NCBI GenBank assembly: GCA_029378245.1
Contig: JARKIF010000005.1
Location: forward strand, 1,178,001 to 1,242,000
Direction of reading: 5' to 3'
DNA from: Roridomyces roridus
Lineage: Eukaryota; Basidiomycota; Agaricomycetes; Agaricales; Mycenaceae
Length of the DNA stretch: 64,000 nt
Shown here: positions 11,534-24,162 of the stretch, piece after piece
How positions within the stretch are numbered: the first letter of the stretch is position 1
How the letters are laid out: each line of letters begins with the position of its first letter
Made by a program: the position numbers and the translations under genes
The notes under the pieces: model-generated
What the model saw: only the letters and a program-made list of their open reading frames with translations
Databases searched by the model: none
Told to the model about the DNA's origin: nothing

Positions 11534-13208
11534 TCAATCCACCGTCAAGTTGTTCTCCAGCTCTGCATAATTCTCGAAAAGTGACACGAACAAGTCGATC
11601 ATGTGCTGCACGTCGTGCGACCCGGCGGTTTCCCGGCACGAGTGCATCGAGAGCATCGCAGCTCCAACATCCACCGTCTTGATGCCCGACTTGGAGAGCA
11701 TCGGTCCAACAGTCGACCCACATGCCCTAGTACACAGTTTAGTTTGTTCCTTGTCGATACTGGTGAACGCACATGTCATTCCGAACTTCAAATTCTTGAA
11801 CCTTGCCACCTTTGCGCGCAATGAGCTGCTTGGTGATGAACGTGGTCACCGCATCCGAGGTGTACTTCTGTTTAGCATTCGTCTTAATGACGACCCCGCC
11901 ATTCATACTGGGTTTGTGGTTGTCTTCATGCTTGGAAGTGTAGTTGGGGTGAACAGCATGGCCCATGTCCGCCGAAATGAGGAAAGACTGGGAGATACTC
12001 TGAGCGAGAGTACTCGGAGTGGGCGACAAGCGACTGATCAGCGAAGGAAGAAGGCTAGACTCGGCGCCGGATGAGGACACGCTTCCAATCTCCTCGTGGT
12101 TAAACAGGGCGATGGCATTCACGTTGCCCTCGAAAGAACTAAACCCTGGAGCGGTGGCGTTCTGTGCCAAGGCCTCGACAGCGCAAAATCTGGCGAAATC
12201 GGTAACCATTCAGCATAGAAATAATGGACGCACGATGAGTACTGGTTGTCGAGTCGGGGGCTGAAGACGAATTCCGAGTTCAAGCCACCCAGGACAGAAG
12301 GTTGGGTGTCAAACAACGATCTAAAAGACGTTGGAACTTGTACTGCACGTGATAGTATACTTACAGCTCGAAGTCGTGGATCTCTTCTGGTGCCACAGAT
12401 AGCTCGGAAGCCAACAAAGAAAGCATAGCAGAGTGATGATTATTCTGCACGCTGCTGGCCTTCTGCGCTTCTTGGTCGTTCGAGGATTCATTCAGCTGGG
12501 AGGTGACCACCTGGCTGAGAATGGGGACAAATTCGGTTTCCTGGTTGAATTTGAAGTTCTCATTAATATTTCTGTCCACTTGAGAGAGTTCTAGAATGTT
12601 CTTTTCGCTAGCACTGAAGGCTTACGATGGATGGCGAGCGTCGGGATGCGCAGCAAAGGCCGGTCTATCTTGACGAGCTTGGATTTAAAGGAGCCATCGC
12701 TGTGTGCGGTGACAACGCGGCCGGCCAGAGACAGATCACGGTCCAACCTATGGACGCATGAGCGAGGGACCCAGTATCGGGCACAAAAAGTACCATGAGT
12801 GCCATATTCCTCCACCATATGTTTCCACGCCGACCTGGAGGTAACCTTCCTTGGTCTTTTTAGACACTGGTCGGACCTGAAGAGACAGTCAGTCGTGTCC
12901 CAGACGCGGGCGTACACCGAGACCTTCAAGTTGGGGCTGTCGACATGAGTTGCGACGACGCTGACGCCCGTCCCGTGCTTCCAGTTCCGAGGAAGCGTGA
13001 ACGCTACCAGGGCTGCTTGGTTGCGCGAGAAATAATACTTGCCGCCAGGTATGATATTGTCCTCCCACGATTCATTTTCGAGGACCTTGCTGAAGCCAGC
13101 CTTCTCGAGTCTAGCTATGGCCTCATGAACGGCATGGAAGGGCGTCGGGCTGGCGTTCACGAAAGTCAAGAGTCTGCGAGCAGCCTCTGGGCCAGTAGTA
13201 GGGGACAT
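11534..13208 (-). CDS. Aspartyl aminopeptidase (M18 family)
   Basis: Zinc metallopeptidase that removes N-terminal Asp and Glu from peptides, in cytosol or vacuole. Motifs appear in family order: [12 protein letters not shown] (first His ligand), [21 protein letters not shown] (catalytic and metal Glu pair), [15 protein letters not shown] (Asp ligand) and the late [13 protein letters not shown] (final His). The protein ends ELENNLTVD at 11534. At least six exons are needed; a typical junction is the LDRN exon (12579-12361) joining the [16 protein letters not shown] exon. The start [14 protein letters not shown] at 13208 is preferred because homology begins there; MQIM at 13217 and an ATG at 13298 are alternatives. 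The divergent UTP12 gene starts only about 160 bases away, so the two probably share a promoter. Confidence 0.92.
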
Positions 13209-13369
13209 GATTTGCATCGATGGGAGTCGATCCTGAGATTTTAAGGGCAAAAGAAGTCGATCCACGCGCGGAGATTTAAGAGCAGAGAACCCGTGCACGC
13301 ATCGGGAAGTGGGATTGGCGTTAGATAAGCAACGTGACTGTGACAGCCGCGAAAACTTTCCATTCCATC

Positions 13370-16300
13370 ATGGTCGCGTCGTATTCGAGGCACGGTCCTA
13401 CGCAGGTCTGCACACTCTTTTTTACATCCAGCATTCCTTAAACGCACCACAGGCCTTTGGAATTGTCTGCAGCTCGTCCGCAAACTCGGAATACGATGGA
13501 AAACTCGCATATGTTCCCGCTCTGGAGGACATTCTCGTCTGGGATGTGAAGAAGGGCCAGATGCTCTCCATGTGGCATGAAACTGGTCATCGGGCAGAGG
13601 TCACCGCCGTTCTGCGCTCTCCCCAAAAAGACACTTTCGCTGTCGGCTATGCGGATGGCTCAATACGACTATGGAGTGCTTCGGCCGGTTCGGTGCTCAC
13701 TACCTTCAACGGTCACAAAAAAGCGGTTACCGCGCTCGCATTCGATGAGGGTGGAACGCGCCTTGCGTCTGGGTCCCAGGATACTGATCTCATTGTCTGG
13801 GATGTTGTGGGCGAAGCTGGACTTTTTCGGTGCGTTTACTTTCCATTCTTTCGAGCTCCTTTTACTCATATCTGCTCTAGTCTTCGCGGTCATCGGGACC
13901 AAATCACATCTGTCCAGTTCATAGCCACCGCGGACAATTTACCGTCCACATCCACGGCTTCAGCATCTGGCCTTCTCCTCAGCGCGTCCAAAGACACATT
14001 CCTCAAGTTATGGGATCTTTCAACCCAACACTGCGTCCAAACTGTCGTTGCCCATCGTTCCGAAATATGGACCATGTCCCTCGACCCCGAACAGAACCTC
14101 CTTTTCACGGGTAGTGGCGAAGGAGAGGTCAAAGCTTGGAAGCTCGATCATGAAGCCTTTGCCGAGGGCCTCAAGGAGACCGAGACTGGCGAGGTGGGTG
14201 TTCAGACTTTTTTTCCAGTTCTCTTGTATGAATTCTCTCTTGACAGATAGCCAAAATGATCCATCCTGTCGCCAACTTGCCTCTTTCTTCCAATCATCGC
14301 GTTTCGCAAATCACCTTCCATCCAACTCAACCATACCTTGCAGTCCAGTCCCAGGATCGTTCTGTTGAGCTCTTCCGAATCCGCACCGAGGAGGAAATTC
14401 GCAAGAAACAAACCAGGCGTAAGAAACGCTCCAAGGAGAAGAAGAAGGAGAAGGGAGTCGAGGATGAAGATATGGAAGATGAAAACACGCAGGAGATCCA
14501 ACTCATCGATTTGTTCACCCCGCATCTTGTCGTGCGTGCCAGCGGCAAAGTCAGGTCCTTCACCTTTGGGCCAGATGACACGAGTACAAAAGGAAACGTT
14601 CAGGTGAGTGCCCTCTGTGACTCTGAGCTACGCATTCAGACTCGGCTCTTAGCTTTTCGTCGCGCTGGCGACCAACGCGTTGGAGGTCTACACCATTCCG
14701 CCGCCTGCTAAATCGAAAGACGTGCCTCCAGAGGCCACCCGACTGTATTCTGTGGATCTGCCTGGTCATCGAACTGACGTGCGCACGCTCTGTTTGAGCT
14801 CCGACGATCGAGTGCTGGCATCTGCCTCCAACGGTACGTCTTTTTTCAGTCTATCGGTAACCACATTCAACGTTGGCGCAGGGTCCTTGAAATTATGGAA
14901 CATGAAAACCACTTCATGTATCCGCACAATGCAGTGCGGGTATGCTATATGCAGTACCTTCCTTCCCGGTGACCGACAGGTATACTCGGTGAACTCATCT
15001 CGGGCGTCTCTAATATTGTACCCAGATTGCGGTTGGCACCAAAACCGGAGAAATTCTCATTTATGACTTGGCCTCGTCATCTTTAATCGAGACGATTCAA
15101 GCCCACACGGCCACTGTCTGGTCTTTGCACGTCAGAGGTGACGGGCAGGCCCTGGTGAGCGGCAGTGCGGACAAGGACGTCAAATTCTGGGAGTTTGAAC
15201 AAAAGGACTCGTCCGAAATTGTGAGTCGCAAGAGTCTCGGTCCATCCTCTTTCCTCATTATGCCCACAGAATGGGAAGCTGTTGTCACTGGTACACATTC
15301 GGACGCTCAAGATGACGGATGACGTACTGTCTGTGAGGTACAGTCCCAACGGCAAGCTCCTCGCTGTCGCGCTCTTGGATTCGACCGTCAAAGTCTTCTA
15401 TCAAGACACTCTCAAGTTCTTCCTGTCCCTATACGGCCACAAACTACCTGTGCTATCCATGGACATCTCGCACGACTCCAAGTTGATTGTGACTTGTTCA
15501 GCGGATAAAAACGTCAAGATATGGGGCCTGGATTTTGGAGATTGCCACAAGTCCATCTTTGCACACGACGAGAGTGTCATGCAAGTTGCATTTGAACACA
15601 ACTCGCATTATTTCTGGACGGTTGGCAAGGATAAAATGCTCAAGTATTGGGATGGAGACAAGGTATGCCTCCCTCCTTGATCTGCCCATCGCCGTTAACT
15701 TTTTCCGCAGTTTGAAAACATTCAAAAACTCGAAGGGCACCACGGCGAAGTGTGGGCCTTGGCACTGAGCCACGAAGGAAGTTTTGTGGTCACAGGTTCG
15801 CACGACAAGTCGATCCGAGTTTGGGAAAAACTGGACGAACCGGTGCGCTTGTCCGTTATTTGCTTATGATTGGGGTTAACCCTGCTTCCAGCTCTTCCTC
15901 GAAGAAGAACGCGAACGCGAACTCGAGAACATCTATGAGAGTGGGATTGCAGACTCGCTCAATCGCGGGGACGCTCCCATTGGTAGTGGAGTCGGTAACG
16001 GAGCCGGAGACATGGCGCAACCAGAAGCCACTGGTGTCACGAAGCAGACGACGGAGACGCTGATGGCTGGTGAGCGTATAATGGAAGCACTAGATCTCGC
16101 GGATACCGAGCGTGCGACATTTCGCGAATACGAGGAGGCCATGTCGCGACTGTCAGGTGACGCCATGCGCCTTGCTCCTCCACCACGAAACGCGGTGTTG
16201 GCTGCGTACGACCTCGAGCCTGAAGCATGGGTGCTGAGGGTTGTGGAACGCGTACAAAGCACTGCGTTGCAGGATGCGCTACTGGTCCTTCCGTTCGGGA

Positions 16301-16695
16301 AGGTCATCTCCCTCATGACGTATCTGAACATATGGGCCCAACGAGCAAGTCTTCCATCCTACCTCTTGTTTTCTGTGATATTTACAACGCTACAGGATTG
16401 GAACATCACTCTCGTGTCTCGGATCATCTTTTTCCTGCTCAAAACTCACCACCACCAAATTGTCGCGAATCGGATCATGCGGACCGCACTCATCCCGTTG
16501 CGAAAGCACCTGCGGAGTGCTTTGCAGCGCCAGAAGGAGGTCATGGGGTACAACCTGGCTGCTTTGCAATATATCAAGCGGCGTAACGATGCAGACCGGG
16601 TAGCACAATTTTATGAAGAAGGTCTGGACGAAGAAAAGGTTCGGGCCAAGATTGCGGAAGGGAAGAAGAGGAAGCGGGTCACTTTGAAGTCATAG
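13370..16695 (+). CDS. UTP12: Utp12/Dip2 (WDR3) WD40 protein of the small-subunit processome
   Basis: Component of the UtpB complex of the U3 snoRNP, needed for early 18S rRNA processing in the nucleolus. The start [12 protein letters not shown] at 13370 is spliced directly to [17 protein letters not shown]. Two beta-propellers follow with repeated GH...WD units, for example [42 protein letters not shown] and [16 protein letters not shown] basic/acidic linker lies near 14400-14490. After about 15890 comes the helical Dip2/Utp12 C-terminal domain ([51 protein letters not shown]), with the basic tail [11 protein letters not shown]. About a dozen exons keep frame throughout and the length, around 950 residues, fits the family. 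Confidence 0.95.
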
Positions 16696-16779
16696 TCTGT
16701 GCGAATACATTGGCTGCTGCGGTGATACGTGTACAAATGTGTGCTGAATACAAATTGAGTTGCTGCAAATCTAAAATGT

Positions 16780-17641
16780 TCATGTCTGGGGTCCCCACAG
16801 GTCCTCGTACCTTTGAGTGCGTCAGAAATAATACACAGTTGTATAAGAATAAGATATACCAACTATCGGGGTCACCGGAGGCCGGACGGGCCATGACCGT
16901 TGCGGTTCCTTGGTCAGGATCCTCCAAAACACTGAACGCGCCCTTGGTCATGTCGATATGGTGGCTAGCGTCGGCGCAGCCAGCGCAAGAGTCGACGACG
17001 CGGACGAATACACATTTGGAGGGTCCTTTGCATACTAAAGGCAGGTTAATTTCAAGCAGAAAAGAACGATTCATAGCAACCTTCTATGAACTTGAAGCAC
17101 TGGGGCTTGTTCTGCCAGCCTTCCAGCGTGAGAGCACAGACAAAGGATGAATCCTACAGGTATCGTTAGATTCTGTGCCGGAAGGACAGGAAGATAATCA
17201 CGGTCGGGGCCCATTCCGTGTTTGACCAGCAGCTTGGGTTGAGTAGGTCTTTGCCAGTGTACCTGAATATAGTTATAGACAAACGAGTAGCGATGCGGCG
17301 CGTTTCCCTCACCAAGTAATAGTGACGGGTTCTGAATCTCCCTGGCCTCTCAAACCGTTGATGACGGCACCCATGACTTGAGCGACGCCAAAGAGCGAGA
17401 AACCAGACTTTTGCGCAGGAACGACCTTCTCGGAGGTTCCACGTCGGTGCTGAGAGTGAGAGCTGCTAGCGTTCAGACTCTGCCATCCGTCGCGGGGGTC
17501 GAACGCGTATGAATCGCCAAGGGAGTGTGGTTGGGTGTATCTGCTTTTGGCTGAACTGTGGTTGATAGAAACGGCACTGGCGAGAGTGGGGAGGAAGATG
17601 ATGGATAGAAGGGAAAGGGCGAGCATGGCGAGACGCGTCAT
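16780..17641 (-). CDS. Secreted RlpA-like double-psi beta-barrel (barwin/expansin-like) protein
   Basis: Small secreted protein. The start at 17641 gives a clear signal peptide (MTRLAMLALSLLSIIFL, then PTLASA); an ATG at 17695 would add 18 residues before it. A low-complexity Ser/His region follows, then the barrel domain: TWYTGKDLLNPSCW, a later exon with ESFVCALTLEGWQNKPQC, then CVFVRVVDSCAGC and HIDMTKGAFSVLED. Paired cysteines and the VVDSCAGC...HIDMT signature are typical of fungal RlpA-like/expansin-like proteins, which bind or loosen cell-wall polysaccharides without a known catalytic residue set. The last intron ends at 16811 and a 31-base final exon encodes the tail YEDLWGPQT. It converges with UTP12, with about 85 bases between stops. 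Confidence 0.8.
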
Positions 17642-17761
17642 TGAGGCTCGCGAGAATGGGAGAAGCAAAGCAAACGCGCCGCGTACATATGGCAAAACTT
17701 CGGCAGCATTAGCCGATCGCAGTCACTGTTCCCGGTCCACTCGGTCATCTTCGACACCGCC

Positions 17762-20700
17762 ATGCCCGTCGACCCCTCTCGTCGCTCTTCCCGAAAGTCA
17801 GCCGACGACGAAACAGACGTTCGACGCGCCCGCGGGGAGGTCCGTATCCAATATCCTTGTCACCAATTATTCAGATTGTGTAGCTCTCGTGTGCGGAGTG
17901 CCGAAGGTACCATCTGGGCCCCATTCTGACTTGCAGCGCGCTCATTTGTCTCTGAAAAGACTCAAACTAAAGTGCGACAAGAAGTTGCCGTGTAGCTCTT
18001 GCAGTGAGCAGGTCTTCGCGGTAATTGGTTCATGCTGAAACGGCATTCGCCAAGTTCGTCGTGGATGCCCTTCCATCTGTCCAAATGGCAGTCTTTCTAG
18101 TCAAGGAACGAGATTTGTGCTCGCATCCACGGATCACCTTCATACGAAGATCGGCGAAATGGGGCAGCGTATGCCATGATTTGTGCTTGAACAACTTCGT
18201 TAACGTTAACCATCTCCAGGTATAAGGCAGCTGGAAGACGCTCTTTCCATTTTCCAAGCGTCTACTGGTTCAAACGAGTGTGTCGCTCGCCTTGATTTCT
18301 CCCTTCCGCACTCACCTATGGTGTAGCACCCACCCGCTTTTGCGGGACGAACTGCTGTCGATCAAATTCGGGCCAGAGAAGGGCCCTGCCTCAGAGAAGC
18401 CTCCCAGAGTCCAAGAGACACCCACCGAGTCTATTGATGCTCTCGGAACCCTCACAATCGGAGACGACGGCGAAGGGAAATATTTCGGTCGATCTGCAGG
18501 CTCAGAAGTCGCTCTCTTCATCCCTCGTAACTGAACCAAGCTGATTTAGCTCTTGCACAGACTCTCTTCCTCGTGAGTTCATTTGCTCTTCCTCCGTCCA
18601 GTACCTCATCAACACGACAGGCTGGTGCTGCTATGGAAATGGCGACGGCTCCCGACGACGAAATATCACCTGCATTAAGCGTCGAGATTGCCAAACTTTC
18701 CAATTCTTTTCCCTTCAGTGCTGGCGGGCCACCAGACCGAGCGCTCGATCTGCTGTTCGACTATTTGCCTGAGCAACCCCGTGCGTGGGCATTGTGCGAA
18801 ACCTACATGGAGCAATGTTCTTGGCAATTCCGGCCCATCACACGAGACGAGATCATTGACGATTTCCTCACTCCCATCTACAAGTCTCTTCGGGATCTGA
18901 AGAGCTGGACTGGCGAGGGTGATTTCCAGCATTCAATATCCCCTCACCGACTGGCAGTCATGTTCATGTTGTTTGGGTTGGGTGCCCTCGTGGATCTGAC
19001 ATTGGAACCCCGTAAGGATATGCTGCTCTGCTGCACCGCTTGTTCTCATTCCACCAGACAATGTCGAATCAGAGCGTTATTACCACGCCAGCCGTGCGTC
19101 ACTGGCGCTGCGGTCGGTCTTTGACTCTCCCGAGATGGCCACCGTGCAAGCGATCCTCCTGATGTCTGCGTATCGTAGCATGGGTGGGCGCAATTATACC
19201 ATGGAGAGTTCGGCAAGTCTTCGCATCTTGAAAACTACAAGTTTCTTACATGATCGCAGTGGTCTCTGGTTTGTCTTGGCTCCAAGGTAAGTATTGAAAT
19301 ATACTATCTTATTGATTAATCCACGAAATTCCAGCTTGCACAAAGTGTATGTCCTTTATCATCGCAAGTGAATCAACCTCACCCCTCACGTTTAGCTCGG
19401 CCTCCGTCGGTATTTTTTCTTGTAACTGCCCTCCGTCTTTCATCCCGTTCTAGACCGAGATAGCGCACGATGGAATATGGACCCAAAGACCGTCAATCGT
19501 CGCCGAGGTAATCTAATATATCGCTCGAGTTGCAACTGCTAGACTTGGCTTGAACAGGTCTCTTCTGGGAACTGTTCAGCACTGAACTGTTCCAGAGTGT
19601 CGCCCTTGGTCGACCACCGTCTATCCGTCTGTCCTACGTGGACTGCGAGTTTCCTGGCCCCGAACCCGAGACACTCGATGAGAATGGACAGCCGCAAATG
19701 GGATGTGAGTTGACACCGCGCCCCTAGGCCTAGCCTAATCTAACCTAAATTATCAGACTACGACTGGAAGTACTCCTTTACCCGTGATGTGTTTTCAATC
19801 ATCACGGAACGTACATTGACCGCGGAGTCTCCGCCTTATGAGGCTATTCTCGAACTGGACAGGCTCGTTCGGGCCAAGACCCTTCCTCCACACCTGAATA
19901 TGTTCCTCGGCAGGGAGGACGAGAATTGCACGCCCTCAGTTTACATGCGCGGGTGAGCTGCATTCGAGCTGGATGGTTCATGTCTCATTATCGACAGCTG
20001 CTTACTTGGCCAGTATCGCTCGGTGGCGCTTCTATACATCCACAAGACATTTTTTGCACAGGCCATGCTTGACCATCCTGCTAATCCCCTGCAAAGCCCC
20101 TTTGCGCCATCGTTCCTTGCCGCGTACCGATGTGCATCTGGGATGATCAAAGCGAATCTGAATCACTTTGAGAGGTTCCCGGATCTGTGTTGCCGATGGT
20201 GGATGATCTGGACGCATTGTAAGTCTAATTGGACACGCCATTGAATTGAGATTGACGGCCGTGCAGTGTTCTCTGCTGCAGTAAGATGACACTGATTCAT
20301 TTTGCGCCGCTCACACTTTCTTTAGATCATCGTCGGTTGCATAGTCACACGCTCCCCGTCTTCGAGCATGGCATCAACTGCCTTCATTGAACTGGGTCTG
20401 GCATGCGATTTGTTTGAGAAAGGCGCCAAGCATTCCCGCAGGGCACGCAGTGGCTTGGTCAGTCTACATTTTTCCCCATCTCTGTGTATTCATTCTTGCA
20501 TCAGGCCATCTTGTGTAAGCTGAGAGAAAAGGCCTTTCAAGTCTACTCCCAGTTCAGGTCCGGCAATCCGGCCCCTGCTCCCTCGGGCTTTGGTCTTGGC
20601 CTGTGGGATCACGGTGAAGACGAATTGGCCTTGTTCGGTGGTCAGACCCGTGTTCTCGTCAACAGGTTGATCTCGAGGAAGAATAAAGAGGCCAAGGGTG

Positions 20701-21089
20701 TGAGCAGCAGCTCTTCCAGCGCTGTCTCCTCTCCCGCTCCCAGTCATGCATCGGATCCCTCTCACATGGAGGTGCCTGATGTACATCCAGCACTGGTTGA
20801 TTACCTGGCTCTGTTTCCTCCATCGCATGCTCCGCAAGAGTATCAGCCACAACAGAATGCGTATCGGGCGATGCCACCGCAACCTCCTCCTTCGAGCATC
20901 CCGTATGGGTATGATTTCGATGAGATCATGTCTGCACCAACACAGAATGCCTCGTACTTTGTCGATCCGGACACGCCGCCGCAGGATATTTCCCAATTTG
21001 GCTTAATGATGTCTGGTGATTCTGGAATTGACACGGAATGGAAAGGATTCATACAAGATTCTTTTGGCGGGTTGCTTCCGGGCTATTGA
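17762..21089 (+). CDS. Zn(II)2Cys6 transcription factor with fungal_trans domain
   Basis: Nuclear DNA-binding regulator. Splicing small exons between 17762 and 18180 gives RRARGELSCAECRRLKLKCD, then KKLPCSSCIRRGCPSICP, a complete binuclear cluster followed by a coiled-coil segment (KIGEMGQRIRQLEDALSIFQ). Then comes THPLLRDELLSIKFG, the motif YFGRSAGSETLFL, and the fungal_trans domain (ESERYYHASRASLALRSVF, WSLVCLGSKLAQSLGLHRDS, GLFWELFSTELFQSVALGRP). The C-terminal third is Ser/Pro/Gln-rich and ends FGGLLPGY. One intron (19213-19259) uses a GC donor (gcaagt). About 15 exons are needed. Target genes cannot be read from the sequence; the neighbouring Cys/Met enzyme is a guess at most. Confidence 0.9.
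19213..19259 (+). other. GC-AG intron in the Zn2Cys6 regulator
   Basis: The exon ends GAGAGTTCG, followed by gcaagt, and the acceptor is gatcgcag before TGGTCTCTG. Splicing here joins YTMESS to WSLVCLGSK in frame in the conserved fungal_trans core. No GT donor near this point keeps the frame. Confidence 0.7.
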
Positions 21090-21282
21090 TGTTATATGCC
21101 TTGCTCGTCGTGTGAAGAGAGAGAGAGATTGGGACGAACGGAATCGATTGGTCGCCAAAGCTCTCTCGCACGGACCGTGGGGACCGCGCTCGATGTACTT
21201 ATGTAATACGATTGATAAGATAAGCCGGATATAGAAACTCCCATGCCAATTTTGACCCGAGTGCACGTTGACTCACACCACA

Positions 21283-22830
21283 ATGGCACCCAAGGTCGTG
21301 GAAAGGAAAGGGACTCACTTGGTTCACGCAGACGACCATTTCCGGCGCAGCCAAGACGTTGCCCCTCCGATCTCTGTTACCACGAGTGGGTACTGCCAAC
21401 AACCAGCAGCCTCGTCTCACCTCGTTCATCAGCCTATCTGTCGCCATTGCCCGGCGAGGGGGGGACATCGGATTACAGAGTCCATTTTTTGCCTGTATGG
21501 TGCGAGAAACTGGCTCAAGTCCTCGTAGAATCCCGCTCGGCATGTGTACAGTCGCTACACTCAGGACAACTCCACGAGGGCGGAGCATATCATCAGCAAA
21601 CTGACTGTACGTGCTCTCTTTATTGGGAAGATTCGCTTGATCCCCTTTGAATAGGATGGATTCGCCTTGACCTATTCGTCGGGTTTGGCGGCCAGCTTCT
21701 CAGTGAGTGCTGCTGGGTTATATCCTACTGCACTAAGATCGTGCCAGGCCTTGATGTTCTATCGCCCAAAGAGGATCGCTATAACCTCTGGCTACCATGG
21801 TTGCCACGCAACGATACAGGTTTACCTGAAGGCAGCGCCTCATGCCAAGGTCATCGGTATAGACGACGAGTTCCAGAGCGGGGATCTTTGCTGGCTCGAA
21901 ACTCCTTTGAACCCGACCGGAGAGTCTAGGTAGCTGACTCTTGCTTTAACAGTCGAGTTCTCACAAAACGAACAGAGACATTCGGTATTATGCCGACAAG
22001 ATCCACAAAGTGAGCTCTTCACATAGTTATGCGGCCACGGTACTAAAAAATTCCAGGTGGGTGGCAAGATCCTCGTCGACTCGACTTTTGCCCCTCCGCC
22101 TCTCCAACACCCCTTCAAATTTGGTGCGGACTGTATTCTTCACTCCGGGACCAAGTACTTTGGCGGGCATAGTGATCTACTGTGCGGTATCTTGGTCGTC
22201 CCTACCAAGGAAGACTGGGATGTTCTCCAGAACGACCGTACTTATTTGGGCAACTGCCTAGGGTCTCTTGAAAGCTGGCTCTTACTGCGCTCCCTGCGCA
22301 CGTTCCATCTGCGTGTGCCCAGACAATCAGAAACCGCGGCAGCGTTGGTCGCGTGGCTCGACGAACTTGCCTCCACACCCTCGGGTCAATTCTTTGGGAA
22401 AGAAAGGATCCCAGGAGGCATTCTCATCCGTGTTTGGCATTCTTCGCTGCAGAAGAAGGACGAACGAGGCTTTGAACCCAGCACCCAGATGACCGGAGGC
22501 TGGAATCCCACTTTTTCAATCCAATTGGCCAAACCCGAGTACGCGGCTTGGCTGCCGCATAGGCTTAACTATTTCACTCCTGCGACGAGTCTCGGTGGTG
22601 TGGAGTCTCTTGTAGAATATAGGGCTTCATGGGACCCGACCTCTGATCCTCGCGCGGTGAGATTAAGTATCGGAGTCGAGGACCTTGCGGACTTGAAGGC
22701 AGATCTCGGCCAGGCGTTGAAACAGCTGGTTAACGTGCGTCGAAAACTCGTTCTAGAGAGCGTCAATATTGATTATTTCCAAGGCCCCAGCAAAGCTTTG
22801 AAATGGCCGTCGATAAATAGTGTAGAATAA
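21283..22830 (+). CDS. Cys/Met metabolism PLP-dependent enzyme (cystathionine gamma-synthase/beta-lyase type)
   Basis: PLP-dependent trans-sulfuration enzyme. The start MAPKVVERKGTHLVHADDHF is followed by AQDV-like VAPPISVTT, the short exon with SRYTQDNSTRAEHIISKLT, and ALTYSSGLAASF. The large exon from about 21750 has YRPKRIAITSGYHGCHATIQ, DDEFQSGDLCWLETPLNPTG and, after two small introns, VDSTFAPPPLQHPFKFGAD and HSGTKYFGGHSDLLCG, where the Lys of SGTKY binds the cofactor. A C-terminal block SLGGVESLVEYRASWDP...RLSIGVEDLADLKADLG is standard for the family. Length is about 440 residues. Whether it makes cystathionine or cleaves it cannot be decided from motifs. It is followed within 75 bases by the TATA box of the next gene. 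Confidence 0.9.
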
Positions 22831-22842
22831 ATTTCTGTCTGC

Positions 22843-22850
22843 TATAAAAG
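22843..22850 (+). promoter_or_regulatory. TATA box of the RRM protein gene
   Basis: TATAAAAG lies 53 bases before the ATG at 22903, directly downstream of the previous stop. Spacing and sequence fit a core promoter. Confidence 0.55.
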
Positions 22851-22902
22851 GCTTCTTGATCGGAACTCGCTTCTTTCCGCACGTCCTTCTTTCTCTACAC
22901 TC

Positions 22903-24032
22903 ATGTCTTCGACGCGTCGCCTTTTTCTAAAGAGTATGCCCTCCCTGCCTCCCTCCACTGCAACTGAACGATTCAACGCTGCAGACCTACCTCTCGACGG
23001 CTTGAAACGCGCTCAGCTGTTCGACTACCTCAGCGATTTCGGCGAAGTGGATGAGCTCAAGATCGTCGAAGGCGATACGGGCCAACGTTACGGTTTCGTT
23101 CAGTTTGCCGACAGTTCAGCCAGTCGCGTCGTGTTGGAGACCTTTCGCGACAAACTTTTCTTGGGCCATCGTGAGCACATTTTCTTTACGCGTCGCGTTG
23201 CTTCCCAAGCAAAATCCACAGCGATCGTCATTGAGCCTGCTCGTCCTTTGCGTAAAGATTCAGGGTCACGAGCAGCAAGGCCTCGCCGCCGGTACCCTGT
23301 CATCGTTTCCAACCTCCCTCCTCAGATTTGTTGGCAAGTGCGTACAATCCATTTCCATCTCCATCTACTCTTCTAAGACGCGTCTAGGAACTCAAAGACT
23401 TTGGGAGGTTGGCCGGTGGACTTGTCGCGTATTGTGATCTGGATCGCAGCAAGAATGGACGCGGTTTCATTGAATATCTGAACGAAGAGGATGCTGTGGG
23501 AGCTGTCCGCAACCTCAATGGCCACAAGCTTGCAGGGCAGCCCGTCCGTGTTTCCATGGGCCCCAGTGGCTCGCATCGTTCCATTCGCAGTCGCTCGCGG
23601 TCCCCTGCTCGGCGCACGCGTTCTTCTACCACCACTCGTACTCGTACTCGTCGCTCGCGCTCCCCACCCAGCCACCAGATCCCTGATTACATCCACAAAC
23701 CTTCTTGTCTGTTCCCTATTTCCGCAGAACGGTTCTCTCCCCGCGTTCCCTCAGACCCCGCGCCATTCGCCTATCCAAACTATCCCTTCACCGTTGAACC
23801 CGCGATACCCGTTGTTCTCCACCCCGTCGACTCGTACCACCCAAGTGGCTTGTTCGTCGAAACGGAGGTTTCTACGGCAGAGATCTTGATGCCCCAGGGT
23901 CATCACCCGTCGTCGTTTATCGACTACCACTCTTCTTCTACCACAGGCGCCTACCACGACTTTGATCAATATTTGCGGCTCGAATACCTAAAGCATTATA
24001 ATCTTTGTTCGTGGCCATTCATTGATACGTGA
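22903..24032 (+). CDS. Two-RRM, SR-type RNA-binding protein
   Basis: RNA-binding protein. RRM1 covers roughly residues 25-95 (FNAADLPLDGLKRAQLFDYL, then the RNP1-like RYGFVQFADSSA). A basic linker (SRAARPRRRYPVIVSNLPPQ) begins RRM2, which continues after the intron near 23339-23387 with LAGGLVAYCDLDRSKNGRGF (RNP1) and EDAVGAVRNLNGHKLAG. An RS-rich stretch (SIRSRSRSPARRTRSS, TRRSRSPP) follows, and then a Pro/Tyr/Ser-rich tail ending WPFIDT. The layout resembles shuttling SR or Npl3/Gbp2-type factors in splicing and mRNA export, but exact orthology is not clear. Two exons in total. Confidence 0.8.
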
Positions 24033-24162
24033 AAGTGTGCTGATTTTGACTCTGACAGAATTGTCTGCCATCGCATTGCTCTCATTCATCGCACGTCTTT
24101 CAAGGAACATTGTCATCGCTTTGCTCATATCGCTGTTAAAACGCAATAATTGTAATTGTACT

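Noticed and set aside
16710..17150. Plus-strand frame of 146 codons after UTP12
   Set aside because: Antisense to the secreted barrel protein, which has a signal peptide and paired cysteines.
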